Positions 8,030-17,352 of a stretch of 64,000 nt of DNA are shown piece by piece. This stretch comes from SG8-4 sp964598225 (GTDB lineage Bacteria; Planctomycetota; Phycisphaerae; Sedimentisphaerales; Anaerobacaceae). How positions within the stretch are numbered: the first letter of the stretch is position 1; the number at the start of each line of letters is the position of its first letter. The notes beneath the pieces are model-generated. The model was not told the DNA's origin. It searched no databases and saw only the letters and a list, made by a program, of their open reading frames with translations. The position numbers were made by a program, and so were the translations under genes. Location of the stretch: positions 1-64,000 of the forward strand of contig CAZRBG010000019.1 in NCBI GenBank assembly GCA_964598225.1, read 5' to 3'.

Positions 8030-9514
8030 CTATTTCGCAGCGGCGACATTCTCCGTCGCCAGAGGCAATTCGAATCCGAAAGTGCTGCCTTCACCGACCC
8101 GGCTCGTAACAAAGACCCGGCCGTTGTGAACTTTTTCAACTATTTGCTTGACCAGATTAAGACCCAACCCTGTGCCCTTGGCCTGCTTCTTGTTGACGCC
8201 GACCCTGTAAAACTTGTCGAAGACGTGTTCGATCTCATCGGCGGGAATACCGACCCCGGTGTCCGTGATGGTGACCCGCGCCAATGACGCGGCGTCGTCG
8301 ACTTGAGTATCCACCTTTACCGATCCGCCTGCGGGTGTGTACTTTACCGCGTTGCTGAGCAGATTGACGACAACCTGAGAAATCATATCTCGATCGACCT
8401 CCACCTGGTCGAAAACGATCGGCTTCTGTCCGGCGACGGTAATGTTCTTCTCCTCAGCGTAGCTTTTTATCATCTGCAACTGTTCTTCGATCAGTATCGT
8501 CAAACTGATCGGCTCTTTATTTACCTTTATGAGGCCCGATTCTATGCGCGAGGTGTTCAGGATGTCTTCTATCAAACGTCTCAGCCTTTCGGCCTGTTTT
8601 TGTATAATCGAGTAGAATTCCCTTCTCGTTTCTTCATCTTCGGCTTCGCCGTCCACCAGCATCTCTGAGTACGCGGTGATGGAGGCAAGCGGCGTTTTCA
8701 ACTCGTGCGAGACGTGCCCCACGAAATCGTTCTTCATCTGCGAGATTTCCTTTTCCCGCGTTATGTCGTGCATGACCGCCACTGCTCCGCAGAGTTTCCG
8801 GTCCTGATCGTAAACACATGAGACAATACAATCGAAAATTCTTCGTGCCGACTCGTCCGCGAACGCGATTTCCTGCCTGGTCGCCTGGCCCTTGCTTTGT
8901 TTGCTTTGACTCAGAAAGTCCGCAAATTGCTGCTTGTCATCTTTTATAAGCTCGCCGAGATGCTTGTGCTGCGACTGCCTGAAATCGAAACCAAACAATT
9001 TTCCGGCCGCCTCGTTCGCCATTAACAGTTTATCGAATTCATCGACAACGATTACGGCGTCGCGAAGGCTGTAAATAATCGCTTCGGTGTTTTGTTTGCG
9101 TTTTTGCGACAGTTGAACCTGCAGTTGTAGTTCCGTGGTCTGCTTTGCGTACTGGCCGATTCGAGTAGTAAGCTCGTCGAAACGCTCGGCGATTGCTGTT
9201 TGCAATTCGTCCGCCTTTGACACCGCCGACAGTGTGGAGATTTTATGCGCGCCGGCATCGGTTATCGTGTCATCGGCGAGAAGTTCGGCTATGGACGTGA
9301 TTGCTCGGGCCAGTCTAAGCCAGTACCACCCGAGTAGAATCACGCCCAAAGCCAAAGCAATACAACACACCGGCAAGACGGGCGCCTGTTGCATAAACCC
9401 GCCTGCGTGCGCACCGGTTTGATCTCCGGAGAGCCGCAGCGTAATAAGGCCCGCCGTCAACAGGCTGCACACCACCACCAGTGTGACTATCACATATAGA
9501 GTTGTAATTTTCAA
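8030..9514 (-). CDS. Membrane-bound PAS-domain sensor histidine kinase
   Basis: A 494-residue protein with two membrane segments (about 6-28 and 46-66) around a very short periplasmic loop. A coiled-coil/HAMP-like region (100-145) and a PAS domain (about 145-250) follow. The HisKA domain has its phospho-acceptor at H270 (GHVSHELKTPLASI). The HATPase domain shows the N-box (NLLSNAVKY, about 384-392), a G1 box (DTGVGIP) and a G2 box (GTGLGL, about 447-452). The short external loop suggests that sensing occurs in the membrane or through the PAS domain. The adjacent CheY-like receiver is its probable substrate. Confidence 0.94.
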   Translation of the reverse strand: MKITTLYVIVTLVVVCSLLTAGLITLRLSGDQTGAHAGGFMQQAPVLPVCCIALALGVILLGWYWLRLARAITSIAELLADDTITDAGAHKISTLSAVSKADELQTAIAERFDELTTRIGQYAKQTTELQLQVQLSQKRKQNTEAIIYSLRDAVIVVDEFDKLLMANEAAGKLFGFDFRQSQHKHLGELIKDDKQQFADFLSQSKQSKGQATRQEIAFADESARRIFDCIVSCVYDQDRKLCGAVAVMHDITREKEISQMKNDFVGHVSHELKTPLASITAYSEMLVDGEAEDEETRREFYSIIQKQAERLRRLIEDILNTSRIESGLIKVNKEPISLTILIEEQLQMIKSYAEEKNITVAGQKPIVFDQVEVDRDMISQVVVNLLSNAVKYTPAGGSVKVDTQVDDAASLARVTITDTGVGIPADEIEHVFDKFYRVGVNKKQAKGTGLGLNLVKQIVEKVHNGRVFVTSRVGEGSTFGFELPLATENVAAAK

Positions 9515-9572
9515 AACAATCGTTCCGATTATTCTCTTACTTCAAATTGCGGTTAAGCCTGTGAGGCCGGAG

Positions 9573-11369
9573 CTATTTCTTCGACCATGTTGGCGCGTCT
9601 TTGGATTCGGCGCTCTCGATAACCGCGCCTTCATCCTTAGCCATGCCTTCATTCTTAACCACGCTTTCATCCTCAACCGCGCCCTCGTACTCAACCATTC
9701 CTTCATCATTGGCCGCTGCGGCAGGAGGATTCTCGGCGTCGATCTTTTCCTTCAGCTTTAGCGCTTCGGTGTATCCCGGACGCAGGTGCAGCGCAATGTT
9801 CAACTGTTGCCTGGCGTCTGCGATGTTGCCCTCTATGTAGAATTTTGCGGCTTTCTCGTAAGCGTTTTCAGCCATGTTAGTTCTGCTGATGCTTTGCAGA
9901 GCGTCCTTGGCGCCTTCCGTTCTGCGACGTACGTCCTCGGCAGCTTCTTCTCCGCCGCTTTCGACAGGACGGTCTATAATGCGAGTTGTCAGCAGAACGA
10001 TCACTTCCTCACGCTGGTTACTGTCCGTAGTGCCCCTGAACAGGCCGCCGACGTAAGGGATGTCGCCCAGGATCGGAACCTGGCTTCGCGAAGTCGTAAC
10101 GACGTTTCTGAAAAGACCGCCGATGACGATAGTCTCTCCGTCCCTGACGATGACGTTGGATTTCATCTCGACCGTGCTTTCGGTCGGGACGCCGTCTTCA
10201 TTGAGTGTGGCTGAACTATCCTTAGGATAGATTTCCATCCGGATATAGCCGTCGTTGCCAATGTAAGGTCTGAAGACCAGTTGCGTACCTGTCTCTAAAA
10301 ACTTGACTTCGCCTTCACTGGCGACGCCGCCGGTAAGGATGGTCGTGCTGCTTCGATAACCGAGCTTTGTGCCGATCCATACGCGACCTTCCTGCTTGTT
10401 CACGGTCATGATCTTGGGAGTGGCAAGCACGGTGGTGTCGGTAATCGATTCCAGCGCGGTTATGAACACTCTGATATCCCCAGTGGTTATTCCGACCTTC
10501 AGGCCTGAACCGCTCTCGGTGCCCGCAAATCCTGTAGTCTCGGCTGGAGTACCTGTGGTAAGGCCCTGACCAATTTTGATACCGCCTACGCCGGTAAGGC
10601 TTGAGCCGGCGGCCAGGTTCCAGTCTACACCAAGCTCCATTCCTTCGGTCAGCAGAGCGCTTAGGATCGTTGCCTCGACGAGGACCTGCTTGGGTCTGAC
10701 GTCAACGGTCTCGAGCATCTTTGCGATTGCCTCGATGTTCTCGGGATAATCATAGATCACGAGTGTGTCGTTCAAAGCCAGATCATCTCCTCCGCCTTGA
10801 CTGGAGCTTCCTCCGGACCCTCCGCTTGATCCGCTGCCGCCGCCGCTGTCACCACCTCCGGTACTGGTGGAAATCTGCGTCTCGGCCGGAGAGGTAACCT
10901 GAATCTTGGCTGATTGGCTTAGCAGCGGGCTAATGAGATTCTGTGCCTCTGCCGCGGTGATGAAGTACAATGTGAAGACTTTGTCCACCATTCGTTCGGG
11001 ATCTGACATTAGCTTCTTGTATTCGTCTCTGGTGTAGACCTTGATCAGATTGCCCGCTTTTTCGTACTTGAAGTCATCTCCCAGAATCGCATCCATTGCG
11101 TCTTCGAAGGTCACGTCGGAGAGTCCCCTGAAGGCCAACTGACCGTCGACCTGTGGTGTGGGCACGATGTTCTTGTCGTAGGCGCTGCCCAGCATTGCAA
11201 GAGCTTTGCGAATGCTGAAATCTTCCTCGAATTTGAAAGACTGAATCGGCTTACCGGCCGAATCAGCAGCCGCCACTGTGCATGCCATTACTGCTGTTAA
11301 TACAAAGCTGCTTAAGAGCACCTTTATTACGATTGAGGTTTTGCTTCTTGAAATCTTATCGCGATACAT
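9573..11369 (-). CDS. gspD: Secretin (GspD/PilQ family) with TPR-like region and acidic tail
   Basis: Outer-membrane channel of the secretion/pilus system. It has a signal peptide (about 1-34), an STN/secretin_N-type domain (45-115), a second N-domain interrupted by a Gly/Ser-rich linker (about 165-200), and the secretin beta-barrel domain (about 230-465) with the family's VPILGDIPYVGGLFR motif. After the barrel comes a TPR-like helical segment (about 485-545), then an acidic tail of roughly six near-repeats such as DEGMVEYEGAVEDE. The tail is unusual for a secretin. A good Shine-Dalgarno sequence (AAGGAG) lies 7 bases before the ATG at 11369. The pilotin, if any, is not in this window. Confidence 0.94.
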   Translation of the reverse strand: MYRDKISRSKTSIVIKVLLSSFVLTAVMACTVAAADSAGKPIQSFKFEEDFSIRKALAMLGSAYDKNIVPTPQVDGQLAFRGLSDVTFEDAMDAILGDDFKYEKAGNLIKVYTRDEYKKLMSDPERMVDKVFTLYFITAAEAQNLISPLLSQSAKIQVTSPAETQISTSTGGGDSGGGSGSSGGSGGSSSQGGGDDLALNDTLVIYDYPENIEAIAKMLETVDVRPKQVLVEATILSALLTEGMELGVDWNLAAGSSLTGVGGIKIGQGLTTGTPAETTGFAGTESGSGLKVGITTGDIRVFITALESITDTTVLATPKIMTVNKQEGRVWIGTKLGYRSSTTILTGGVASEGEVKFLETGTQLVFRPYIGNDGYIRMEIYPKDSSATLNEDGVPTESTVEMKSNVIVRDGETIVIGGLFRNVVTTSRSQVPILGDIPYVGGLFRGTTDSNQREEVIVLLTTRIIDRPVESGGEEAAEDVRRRTEGAKDALQSISRTNMAENAYEKAAKFYIEGNIADARQQLNIALHLRPGYTEALKLKEKIDAENPPAAAANDEGMVEYEGAVEDESVVKNEGMAKDEGAVIESAESKDAPTWSKK

Positions 11370-11403
11370 AACTTAGCTCCTTTTTCAATTTCTTTACTCG
11401 TTC

Positions 11404-12012
11404 TCAAAGTTTTATTGACAACCTTATTTCTGCTTCTTCACACTTTATCACTACAACTTTGTCTTCAATTTCAATAACTTCACATTCATACTTGTTCGGT
11501 CCGTCGCCGATGGGTATTTTGTCCCCGACCTTTCGCAGTTCACCGTTGATCCAAGCCCGGTGGGTTCCGCCCATCTCGATTGTTGCCTCCAGCTTAAGTT
11601 TACCGGCAATCCTTCTGATCACTTCTTCATTACCATTTTTTGAAACGACACTCACTTCTTCAATACCATCCGGTTTCTGTCCTTTTTTATCGACAAAATG
11701 CTGCCAGTCGTCGGGAGCAAAAAAATCTCTGCCTATAACATCGTTGCGGCCCGCGACTTTCGGCAATTCTACAAAGGAAATTCTATATTCTTCACGCGAC
11801 TCATCCTCGGTATCCGTCTGTTCCGTCTCCGTTGTCTCCGCTTCAGCGCTCTGCGGCGCCTTTTTCGTAAGCACCCTGATCCACATGAATATCATCACGG
11901 CAATCAAACACAGCGCCGTTACGCTCTTCTTTTTCTCTTCCGCCAGTCGATCCAACATCTTTCTGGCGCCTGTGTTTTTATTTCCGGTATTTCTCATCTT
12001 TGAGGCTTTCAC
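11404..12012 (-). CDS. GspC/PilP-like bitopic membrane protein
   Basis: A 202-residue protein with a basic N-terminus, one membrane segment (about 29-46), an acidic Glu/Thr linker, and a periplasmic C-terminal part with small beta-rich repeats (HRAWINGELRKVGDKIPIG). That topology and its position between PilO and the secretin match GspC or PilP, the protein that bridges inner membrane and secretin. Sequence similarity is too weak to pick one. The start is a GTG at 12012; an ATG five codons downstream is an alternative. It begins 11 bp after the pilO-like gene ends. Confidence 0.7.
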   Translation of the reverse strand: MKASKMRNTGNKNTGARKMLDRLAEEKKKSVTALCLIAVMIFMWIRVLTKKAPQSAEAETTETEQTDTEDESREEYRISFVELPKVAGRNDVIGRDFFAPDDWQHFVDKKGQKPDGIEEVSVVSKNGNEEVIRRIAGKLKLEATIEMGGTHRAWINGELRKVGDKIPIGDGPNKYECEVIEIEDKVVVIKCEEAEIRLSIKL

Positions 12013-12023
12013 CTATTGAGTGA

Positions 12024-12575
12024 TCAAACCTCTCCCTTTTCGTCTTTTGCCTTGTAATAAACAACAGCTTCCGTTTCCATGGTCACCTGCCCGCTGTAGT
12101 TTTTATCGTTATTTAGTTTCACTTGCTCGATACGCACCAGCCGGTCCAGACTTTGAAGCCGGTTATAGAATTCGGATATCTGAGCAAGCTCACCTTTGCA
12201 CTGCATAACCACGGGTATGCAGTAGAATTTATCGGCCTCGATTTCATCGCCGGGCGTGACCGTGTCGTCTTTCAGATTGTGCTCTTTCATCAAATCGGCG
12301 ATCTCGCTCATGAACTCGCCGAGGTCTCTTTGCTCGGGAATGCTCGATTCGGAGTCTCCGAACCGTCTTTGGAGGTCGCTCAGTTTTTCCTCGACTAAAG
12401 GCAAACGCTTGGCGTCGGCAGTGCCTTTGGCGATTACCAGCGCCCGTTCGGCTCTGGCCTGTTCTATCGCATTCATTTCCCTGCGCAGGGGCAGATACCA
12501 GAACGCCACAAACACGCATACAATAGTCGCGCCAATGGCTAATATCATTATCTGTTGTCTTGACCGCCAAAACAT
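12024..12575 (-). CDS. pilO: PilO/GspM-like inner-membrane assembly protein
   Basis: A 183-residue protein with one N-terminal membrane segment (about 9-30), a coiled coil (about 35-75), and a C-terminal alpha/beta domain containing a PilO-like stretch (LAQISEFYNRLQSLDRLVRI). PilO pairs with PilN to form the periplasmic alignment complex linking PilM to the secretin. It sits in the expected order PilM-PilN-PilO-(PilP)-secretin, 18 bp after the pilN-like gene. The name follows order and topology more than strong sequence identity. Confidence 0.82.
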   Translation of the reverse strand: MFWRSRQQIMILAIGATIVCVFVAFWYLPLRREMNAIEQARAERALVIAKGTADAKRLPLVEEKLSDLQRRFGDSESSIPEQRDLGEFMSEIADLMKEHNLKDDTVTPGDEIEADKFYCIPVVMQCKGELAQISEFYNRLQSLDRLVRIEQVKLNNDKNYSGQVTMETEAVVYYKAKDEKGEV

Positions 12576-12593
12576 TTTTATTTTCGCTTTTTC

Positions 12594-13340
12594 CTATATT
12601 TTACGATAATTCGCCAGGTAGCAGATGATCTCAAATTCGCTTGCTTCGAGACTCCTGCTCTGACCCGAAGTTGTTTTTCTCGTCTCCGGAGTCCTTCCAC
12701 CGACGTCCGTCGCCGCATCGGCCGAAGCGATATTGTCAATTTGCAGCTCTGTGCTCCGAGAAAACGAGGGCTTGACCTGGAAGAAATACGGTGATTTTTC
12801 AAGCTCCCGTGTCAAATCCGCCGCCGCCCGGCCGTTTACCGCAATGCCTGCTATAACAACCTTAAATCTCACGTTGCCGAGCGGAAGCTTCTGTTTCTGT
12901 TGGTTTCTGACTCGAACCGCTCTGACAATAGCGCTGGTCCGTTTCGAGTCTTTGTCTTTCTTCTCGTTCTTGAATTTCTCGGCGACAAGCTCGACTTTGC
13001 TCAAAACTATGCTCTTTTCTATCAGGCAACTCAATTCCCCCAGAACGGCGGTAATGTCGACTTTGGAATCGATTTCCTCGACGGAGCCGATTTTCTTTCG
13101 CAGGCTGCTTAAACGATTTTCGAGTTCGTCCAGATCTTTTGAGACACTTCGCGCACGCGATTCCATTGCGGCCATATCGGAGTACTCGGCCCGTGCCTTC
13201 GAGATCGAGCTCGAGGTGGTGAGACTCCATACGGCCATCAAAAGGAATATGCCGCCCAGCGCAATGTACTGGGTGCGATAGCTGACCTCGCGCCGTATGC
13301 CGCTCTTATACCATTCTGGAAGAAAATCAATATCTTTCAT
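12594..13340 (-). CDS. pilN: PilN-like inner-membrane assembly protein
   Basis: A 248-residue bitopic protein. The short cytoplasmic start (MKDIDFLPEWY) resembles the PilN 'INLLP' motif that docks into PilM. A membrane segment (about 24-42), a coiled coil (50-90) and a periplasmic domain follow. The start codon overlaps the end of pilM by 4 bp, which indicates translational coupling. An insertion of about 40 residues rich in Lys and Asp (NEKKDKDSKR) interrupts the periplasmic part. Confidence 0.83.
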   Translation of the reverse strand: MKDIDFLPEWYKSGIRREVSYRTQYIALGGIFLLMAVWSLTTSSSISKARAEYSDMAAMESRARSVSKDLDELENRLSSLRKKIGSVEEIDSKVDITAVLGELSCLIEKSIVLSKVELVAEKFKNEKKDKDSKRTSAIVRAVRVRNQQKQKLPLGNVRFKVVIAGIAVNGRAAADLTRELEKSPYFFQVKPSFSRSTELQIDNIASADAATDVGGRTPETRKTTSGQSRSLEASEFEIICYLANYRKI

Positions 13341-14536
13341 GACTGTTTTGCGAAATGATTCTTCACCCGTTTCTCGTTAGTCCTGGCGTTTTCCCACCCC
13401 TTAAGGCTGACGCCGACCGCGATTGCCCACTTGCAGAGAAGACCTCGCCTGTTGTTTCCAAAGCCGATGCTCGCGCCCTCGCTCGACAGGTCGATGCCTT
13501 TCAGAGGTTCGGCTACTGCGATATCGACTGTCACTTCACGCCGTAATACGTCGAGCAGAATGTCTTCGTATGCTCCACCACCGGCAAATACCGCCCGCTG
13601 GACGCGTTTTCCTCTGAACGTGACCGTATAATACCTGAGACATAAGGATATCTCTTTTGTCAGCTCCTCGGCAACGGAGCTGATTGCATCGACCATTTCC
13701 TGTTTCGTAGATGCATCCAGTTGTTGTTCGCCGTCCTTCGAGCCGGTTTTCGTCGTGGCGGCCCTCGAGGCCGGTTTGCCGTCTCTGACACGCAGCGTAT
13801 TGCGCAGCATCTCTGCCTCGCCGGCGCTGATACCGAGCTTTTTTGCGACCTCTTCGGTAAAGTTTTCGCCGCCGATCGGTATCTCCTTGACGAAGCTGAT
13901 TTCTCCTCCCCGGCCGAAAACAACAGTCGTACACCGGCATCCAACGTCAACAAAAACGGACGTGCAGTCCCAGTCTTCCTGACGCCTCAGCGACCTCTCG
14001 AAGCTTCTGAACAGGGCGCACGGAATTGTGTCGATGGCAACAGGTCTCAGCCCCGCTTCTTCGAGCATCTGAATATGGTTTTTGACGGTTTCATGATCTA
14101 TGGCAAACAGTATAAGCTCGTTCTTGACGTCGTTGCCCTGGCGAACACTTCCGGCGACTAAATAATCCATGGCGTCCCGCCCCGGATCCAGCCCGAAGCG
14201 CTGGGCAACTTCCTTCTTCAGAGCTTGCTCTATGCCGTTCTCTTCGGTTTCTCCGAGGCGCAAACTCGTAATCCTCAGCTTGCCGCTGGGCAGACAGGAG
14301 ATGGCTTTCCTGCCCTGGAAGTGGCCCCTGGCGAGCATTTGCCTTATTGCTGAGACGATAAACTGTCGTCCCGCCTGCTCGTTCGGATCGATGCCGGGCT
14401 CGATACGAGTCTCATCCGCAGCTACAACCGATACCTGTCCTCCGTCGATCGCCAACTGGAGCATTTTGATAGAATTGTGGCCTAAGTCCAGTCCTATCGG
14501 TTGCAGACCTCGAGTTCTTATACTCCAGTTTATCAT
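13337..14536 (-). CDS. pilM: PilM-like actin-fold assembly protein
   Basis: A 399-residue cytoplasmic ATPase-fold protein of the PilM/FtsA group. The N-terminal phosphate-1 loop is IGLDLGHNSIKML (about 14-26), a second phosphate loop is VFVDVGCRCTTVVF (about 196-209), and the adenosine motif is VFAGGGAYED. PilM binds the PilN cytoplasmic tail and couples it to the motor. A Thr/Lys-rich insertion of about 25 residues near 255-280 is longer than in typical PilM. It is the first of the assembly-platform genes, about 100 bp after the GspH-like pseudopilin. Confidence 0.9.
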   Translation of the reverse strand: MINWSIRTRGLQPIGLDLGHNSIKMLQLAIDGGQVSVVAADETRIEPGIDPNEQAGRQFIVSAIRQMLARGHFQGRKAISCLPSGKLRITSLRLGETEENGIEQALKKEVAQRFGLDPGRDAMDYLVAGSVRQGNDVKNELILFAIDHETVKNHIQMLEEAGLRPVAIDTIPCALFRSFERSLRRQEDWDCTSVFVDVGCRCTTVVFGRGGEISFVKEIPIGGENFTEEVAKKLGISAGEAEMLRNTLRVRDGKPASRAATTKTGSKDGEQQLDASTKQEMVDAISSVAEELTKEISLCLRYYTVTFRGKRVQRAVFAGGGAYEDILLDVLRREVTVDIAVAEPLKGIDLSSEGASIGFGNNRRGLLCKWAIAVGVSLKGWENARTNEKRVKNHFAKQS

Positions 14537-14636
14537 CTACTTCTTTCCCTTACCTTTTAGTCTTCTGTCAATCCGACAAAGCCCTTCGCATTATCCCATT
14601 TCTGGTTGCCAAAGGGCTGCGTGTTTTCCTCGACCC

Positions 14637-15218
14637 CTACTGAATCGATATATATCCGGTAATCGGCTCGACCGTGATCGTGACTGTCGTGCCGGACGCC
14701 TGCAAAGTTACTGTTCCTCCGCTTTGGGGGCTTCCCAGGCTGTCAAATTCGACATCAGGATTTCCGTTGAAACTCGCGCCGGTGATGTCGACCCGGTTCA
14801 GCCTGGTATCGGTTCCAAAGTCCACAAGATAATCGAATCCCTTTTTTACCGGGTGCGGTATTACGTTATAGTTCCGATCCACTATCCTGTAGCTGTCTGC
14901 GTTCTGGTCGAACACCACCGAGTATTCCTGCCCTCTGCTGATCGCCATACTCTTGGCGTATTCCAGATCGGCGGCGATCATGTTGGAGGCTGCGCGAAGT
15001 TGAATCGTGCCGGCGGAACTCAGCATCGGCACGGTCGTGAGAGCAACGATCCCCAGCAGCACTGCCAGAATCAAAATCTCAATCAGTGTGAAGCCGCTGC
15101 GCGAGTCCGGTGCATCTTTGCCGTTTCCCTCCACTGCAACCCCCCGGCCGGGCCGGCTCGAGAGATACGTAAAATACGGCATTTCGATCAACCTCCTCAT
15201 ATTGTCAAACCTCTTCAT
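14637..15218 (-). CDS. GspH-like minor pseudopilin
   Basis: Carries the prepilin signature SGFTLIEILILAVLLGIVAL, which is cleaved before Phe and leaves Glu at +5, followed by a GspH-like globular domain. I choose the ATG at 15218 (MKRFDNMRR) because GGAGGAGGG lies 2-3 bases before it. An ATG at 15182 (MPYFTYL), also with GGAGG 9 bases upstream, is an equally good start. The leader before the signature is long and basic either way (about 30-40 residues). It is separated from the PilX/LamG gene upstream by 384 bp. Confidence 0.85.
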   Translation of the reverse strand: MKRFDNMRRLIEMPYFTYLSSRPGRGVAVEGNGKDAPDSRSGFTLIEILILAVLLGIVALTTVPMLSSAGTIQLRAASNMIAADLEYAKSMAISRGQEYSVVFDQNADSYRIVDRNYNVIPHPVKKGFDYLVDFGTDTRLNRVDITGASFNGNPDVEFDSLGSPQSGGTVTLQASGTTVTITVEPITGYISIQ

Positions 15219-15602
15219 CACCCTCCTCCGCTTTCTTTTTCGTCTTAATAAACGGGCGGCTTTACTGCCGACCGATCTGCAAGACCAGTCCAATCTGCCC
15301 AAAGTAGTTATTCGACCTTTCCAGACTTAAAAGGTCGGCGGCCTTGAGCCGTGAAACATCGTCTCGCCGAGTGAAAATAAGTCTCATAAATGGTATTTTC
15401 CACACCTTCTACAGTTGCCGCCGACAGAACCGGCACAACCGTCAAGTTGGCACGACCCTTAAAGCCGGCGTATCCGGCGTTAAATCTGCCGGCAGTCTTG
15501 AATGTGTCTTTGCTGACATATTCTTAAAATTTCCCAATTCTCCAGCCGAGGGCCGATAACCTTTCATCATCGGGACTCTGCAATAGCCTATCAAGAACGC
15601 TC
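15219..15602. other. Intergenic space inside the secretion locus
   Basis: A 384-bp gap between the PilX/LamG gene and the GspH-like gene, unusual inside this otherwise compact locus. It holds a 7-bp-stem hairpin (GACCTTT at 15314-15320, AAAGGTC at 15330-15336) and GC-rich palindromic words near 15466-15495. I recognise no gene, riboswitch or terminator. An internal promoter for the GspH-PilMNO-secretin half of the locus could lie here. Confidence 0.5.
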
Positions 15603-17351
15603 TTATCTCCTTTTGATGCTTTTGAAAAAGGCTCCGGCCGCCTGGCTCCATTTCTCCACGTCCCCGTCCGCCGACCAGGTCAGAATGGCCGTTTTCGCCG
15701 GGGCGGCGGTTACCGTAATATTGCTGCCTCCCTCGTCAAGTTTCCAGTGCCCGACAAGCCCCGGCAAACCGTCGGTCGGCGGATAGACGTCATTGGGATC
15801 AAGCGCGCGATCATAGATACGGACGTCGTCGATAAGGCCGTCAAAGGGACGATCAAAAATGCCCGAGGGGTTGCCCCCGATCCACGTCGGTACACCGGAA
15901 TGGCTATCGATCACGCCGGTCTTAGACGTGCTTCCCACCTCAAGGCCGTCCTTATACAACTTCATGTCATTGCCGTCATATACTGCAGCAACGTGTATCC
16001 ATGTACCTGTAGTCAGGTCTCCCGTATCGGCAGTGAGCCTGGTAGTGGATCCCCCGGCCTTGAGACGGAAACGCAGGCGAGTTTGTCCGCTTGCGGCAAT
16101 GGTAGAGAGCATCCAATAGTGGTCCTCGTTCGCCAATCCCACTGCCTTGGAGATTATGCGAGCGTCCCGGCTGGCCAGGTGATCGAAACGGTCCGCGTTA
16201 ATCCAGGCGCTCATGGTTAGCGCCGTGCTTGAGACGCCGAAATCGTTTATCTCTATGGCGGTGTCATAACCGTTGAATTCGACAGCGCCGCCGACCTGAC
16301 CGCTGCCTGGGTGCCAGAGAGGTCCGTTAAGCAGAACGCCGGTGTTATTACCGGTCTCGTCCGTTACTGTTTGGATGAATTTGCCTCCGACAAAAAATCC
16401 ACCTTCTATGTCGATATTTGCTGCATATTCATTGATCCGGACATCGCCGTTAACGACAACCAGGCCGTTTGCTTCCAGATTGCTGTTTCGTTCAACTTCC
16501 AGGTCGCCGGCCACCAGGAGTGCCGGCAGATTCTTGGCCGCTGTGATTCTGTTTCCGCTTCCCCAGACAACCAGGTCACCGTCGACGATCAACATGCTCT
16601 CGAATTGAACATTTCCGACCAGCGAGAGATTGCCGTCGCGATAGCACACTCGTGGAGGATCATAAGGCCCGAACGTCTGGTCGCTCAGAACGTCCGTGCT
16701 TATTAATTGCGTGGTGTAATTGGAAGTGAAATCTGCTGCTGTAACCCGGGGCCAGGTGAGCGAAAGCTCGGCGATGGTACTGTGCCTGCCGGTGATAGTT
16801 CCGCTTAGAGCGTTTGCAAAAACGTCCCCGTCGATTGTACCTGCGTTTTCCAGGTTGCCGTTACAGCAGACGTCGCCGTGGATTGTAACGCCGCTCCAGA
16901 GCAAAGCATCGCTCTTCGTCCAGAGCGCTACGCACGGATCGAGCCGCAAGGTCGCTCTCAGGTCGCTCCGGCTGGTTTTCTCGCCCCCTTCGAGCCGGTA
17001 CGAGTTGGAATCTATGATATAATTGCATCTATCGTTCGGATCCGTGTCGTCACGAGCTACCGCCACATCGTAGTAATCCGAACTGTTTGCGACTAATTGC
17101 TGCTGGCTGTCTCCCGTCCAATATTCCGAAGCGACATCCTGCGGGTTCAGGATCAGTCCTCTGGCGTGTTCCAGGCCGGACTCGGCCAGGTAGTCCGTCT
17201 GTGCGCGCATTTCCATATTCCGGCCGCAGGCCAGTTCCACGTTGCTGCGCGACAGGTAGCCGAGCGACAGAACGGTGATGAACATAACGATCATCAGCAC
17301 CGCAAGCAGGGCGAATCCGGATCTATCAACTTTGTTTCTTTTTACGCTCAT
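15603..17351 (-). CDS. PilX/GspK-like pseudopilin-type protein fused to a LamG (concanavalin A-like) domain
   Basis: The N-terminal SGFALLAVLMIVMFITVLSL and the following YLAESGLEHAR match the PilX/GspK-type minor component (a Gly before the processing site and a hydrophobic helix). A beta-rich region with repeated IDGDV/VNGDVRI turns follows (about 160-340), resembling bactofilin- or polymer-forming-like beta repeats. A LamG/concanavalin A-like domain covers about 365-545 and carries its hallmark words (MSAWINADRF, TGTWIHVAAVYDG, GLIDDVRIYDRAL). I start it at the ATG at 17351, one base after the GspJ-like stop codon. The fusion suggests a sugar- or glycan-binding pseudopilus tip. Confidence 0.85.
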   Translation of the reverse strand: MSVKRNKVDRSGFALLAVLMIVMFITVLSLGYLSRSNVELACGRNMEMRAQTDYLAESGLEHARGLILNPQDVASEYWTGDSQQQLVANSSDYYDVAVARDDTDPNDRCNYIIDSNSYRLEGGEKTSRSDLRATLRLDPCVALWTKSDALLWSGVTIHGDVCCNGNLENAGTIDGDVFANALSGTITGRHSTIAELSLTWPRVTAADFTSNYTTQLISTDVLSDQTFGPYDPPRVCYRDGNLSLVGNVQFESMLIVDGDLVVWGSGNRITAAKNLPALLVAGDLEVERNSNLEANGLVVVNGDVRINEYAANIDIEGGFFVGGKFIQTVTDETGNNTGVLLNGPLWHPGSGQVGGAVEFNGYDTAIEINDFGVSSTALTMSAWINADRFDHLASRDARIISKAVGLANEDHYWMLSTIAASGQTRLRFRLKAGGSTTRLTADTGDLTTGTWIHVAAVYDGNDMKLYKDGLEVGSTSKTGVIDSHSGVPTWIGGNPSGIFDRPFDGLIDDVRIYDRALDPNDVYPPTDGLPGLVGHWKLDEGGSNITVTAAPAKTAILTWSADGDVEKWSQAAGAFFKSIKRR

Positions 17352-17352
17352 T

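Noticed and set aside
15445..15470. Sigma-54-like TTGGCACGACCCTTAAA on the plus strand
   Set aside because: The -12 part does not match TTGCA and no plus-strand gene lies downstream.
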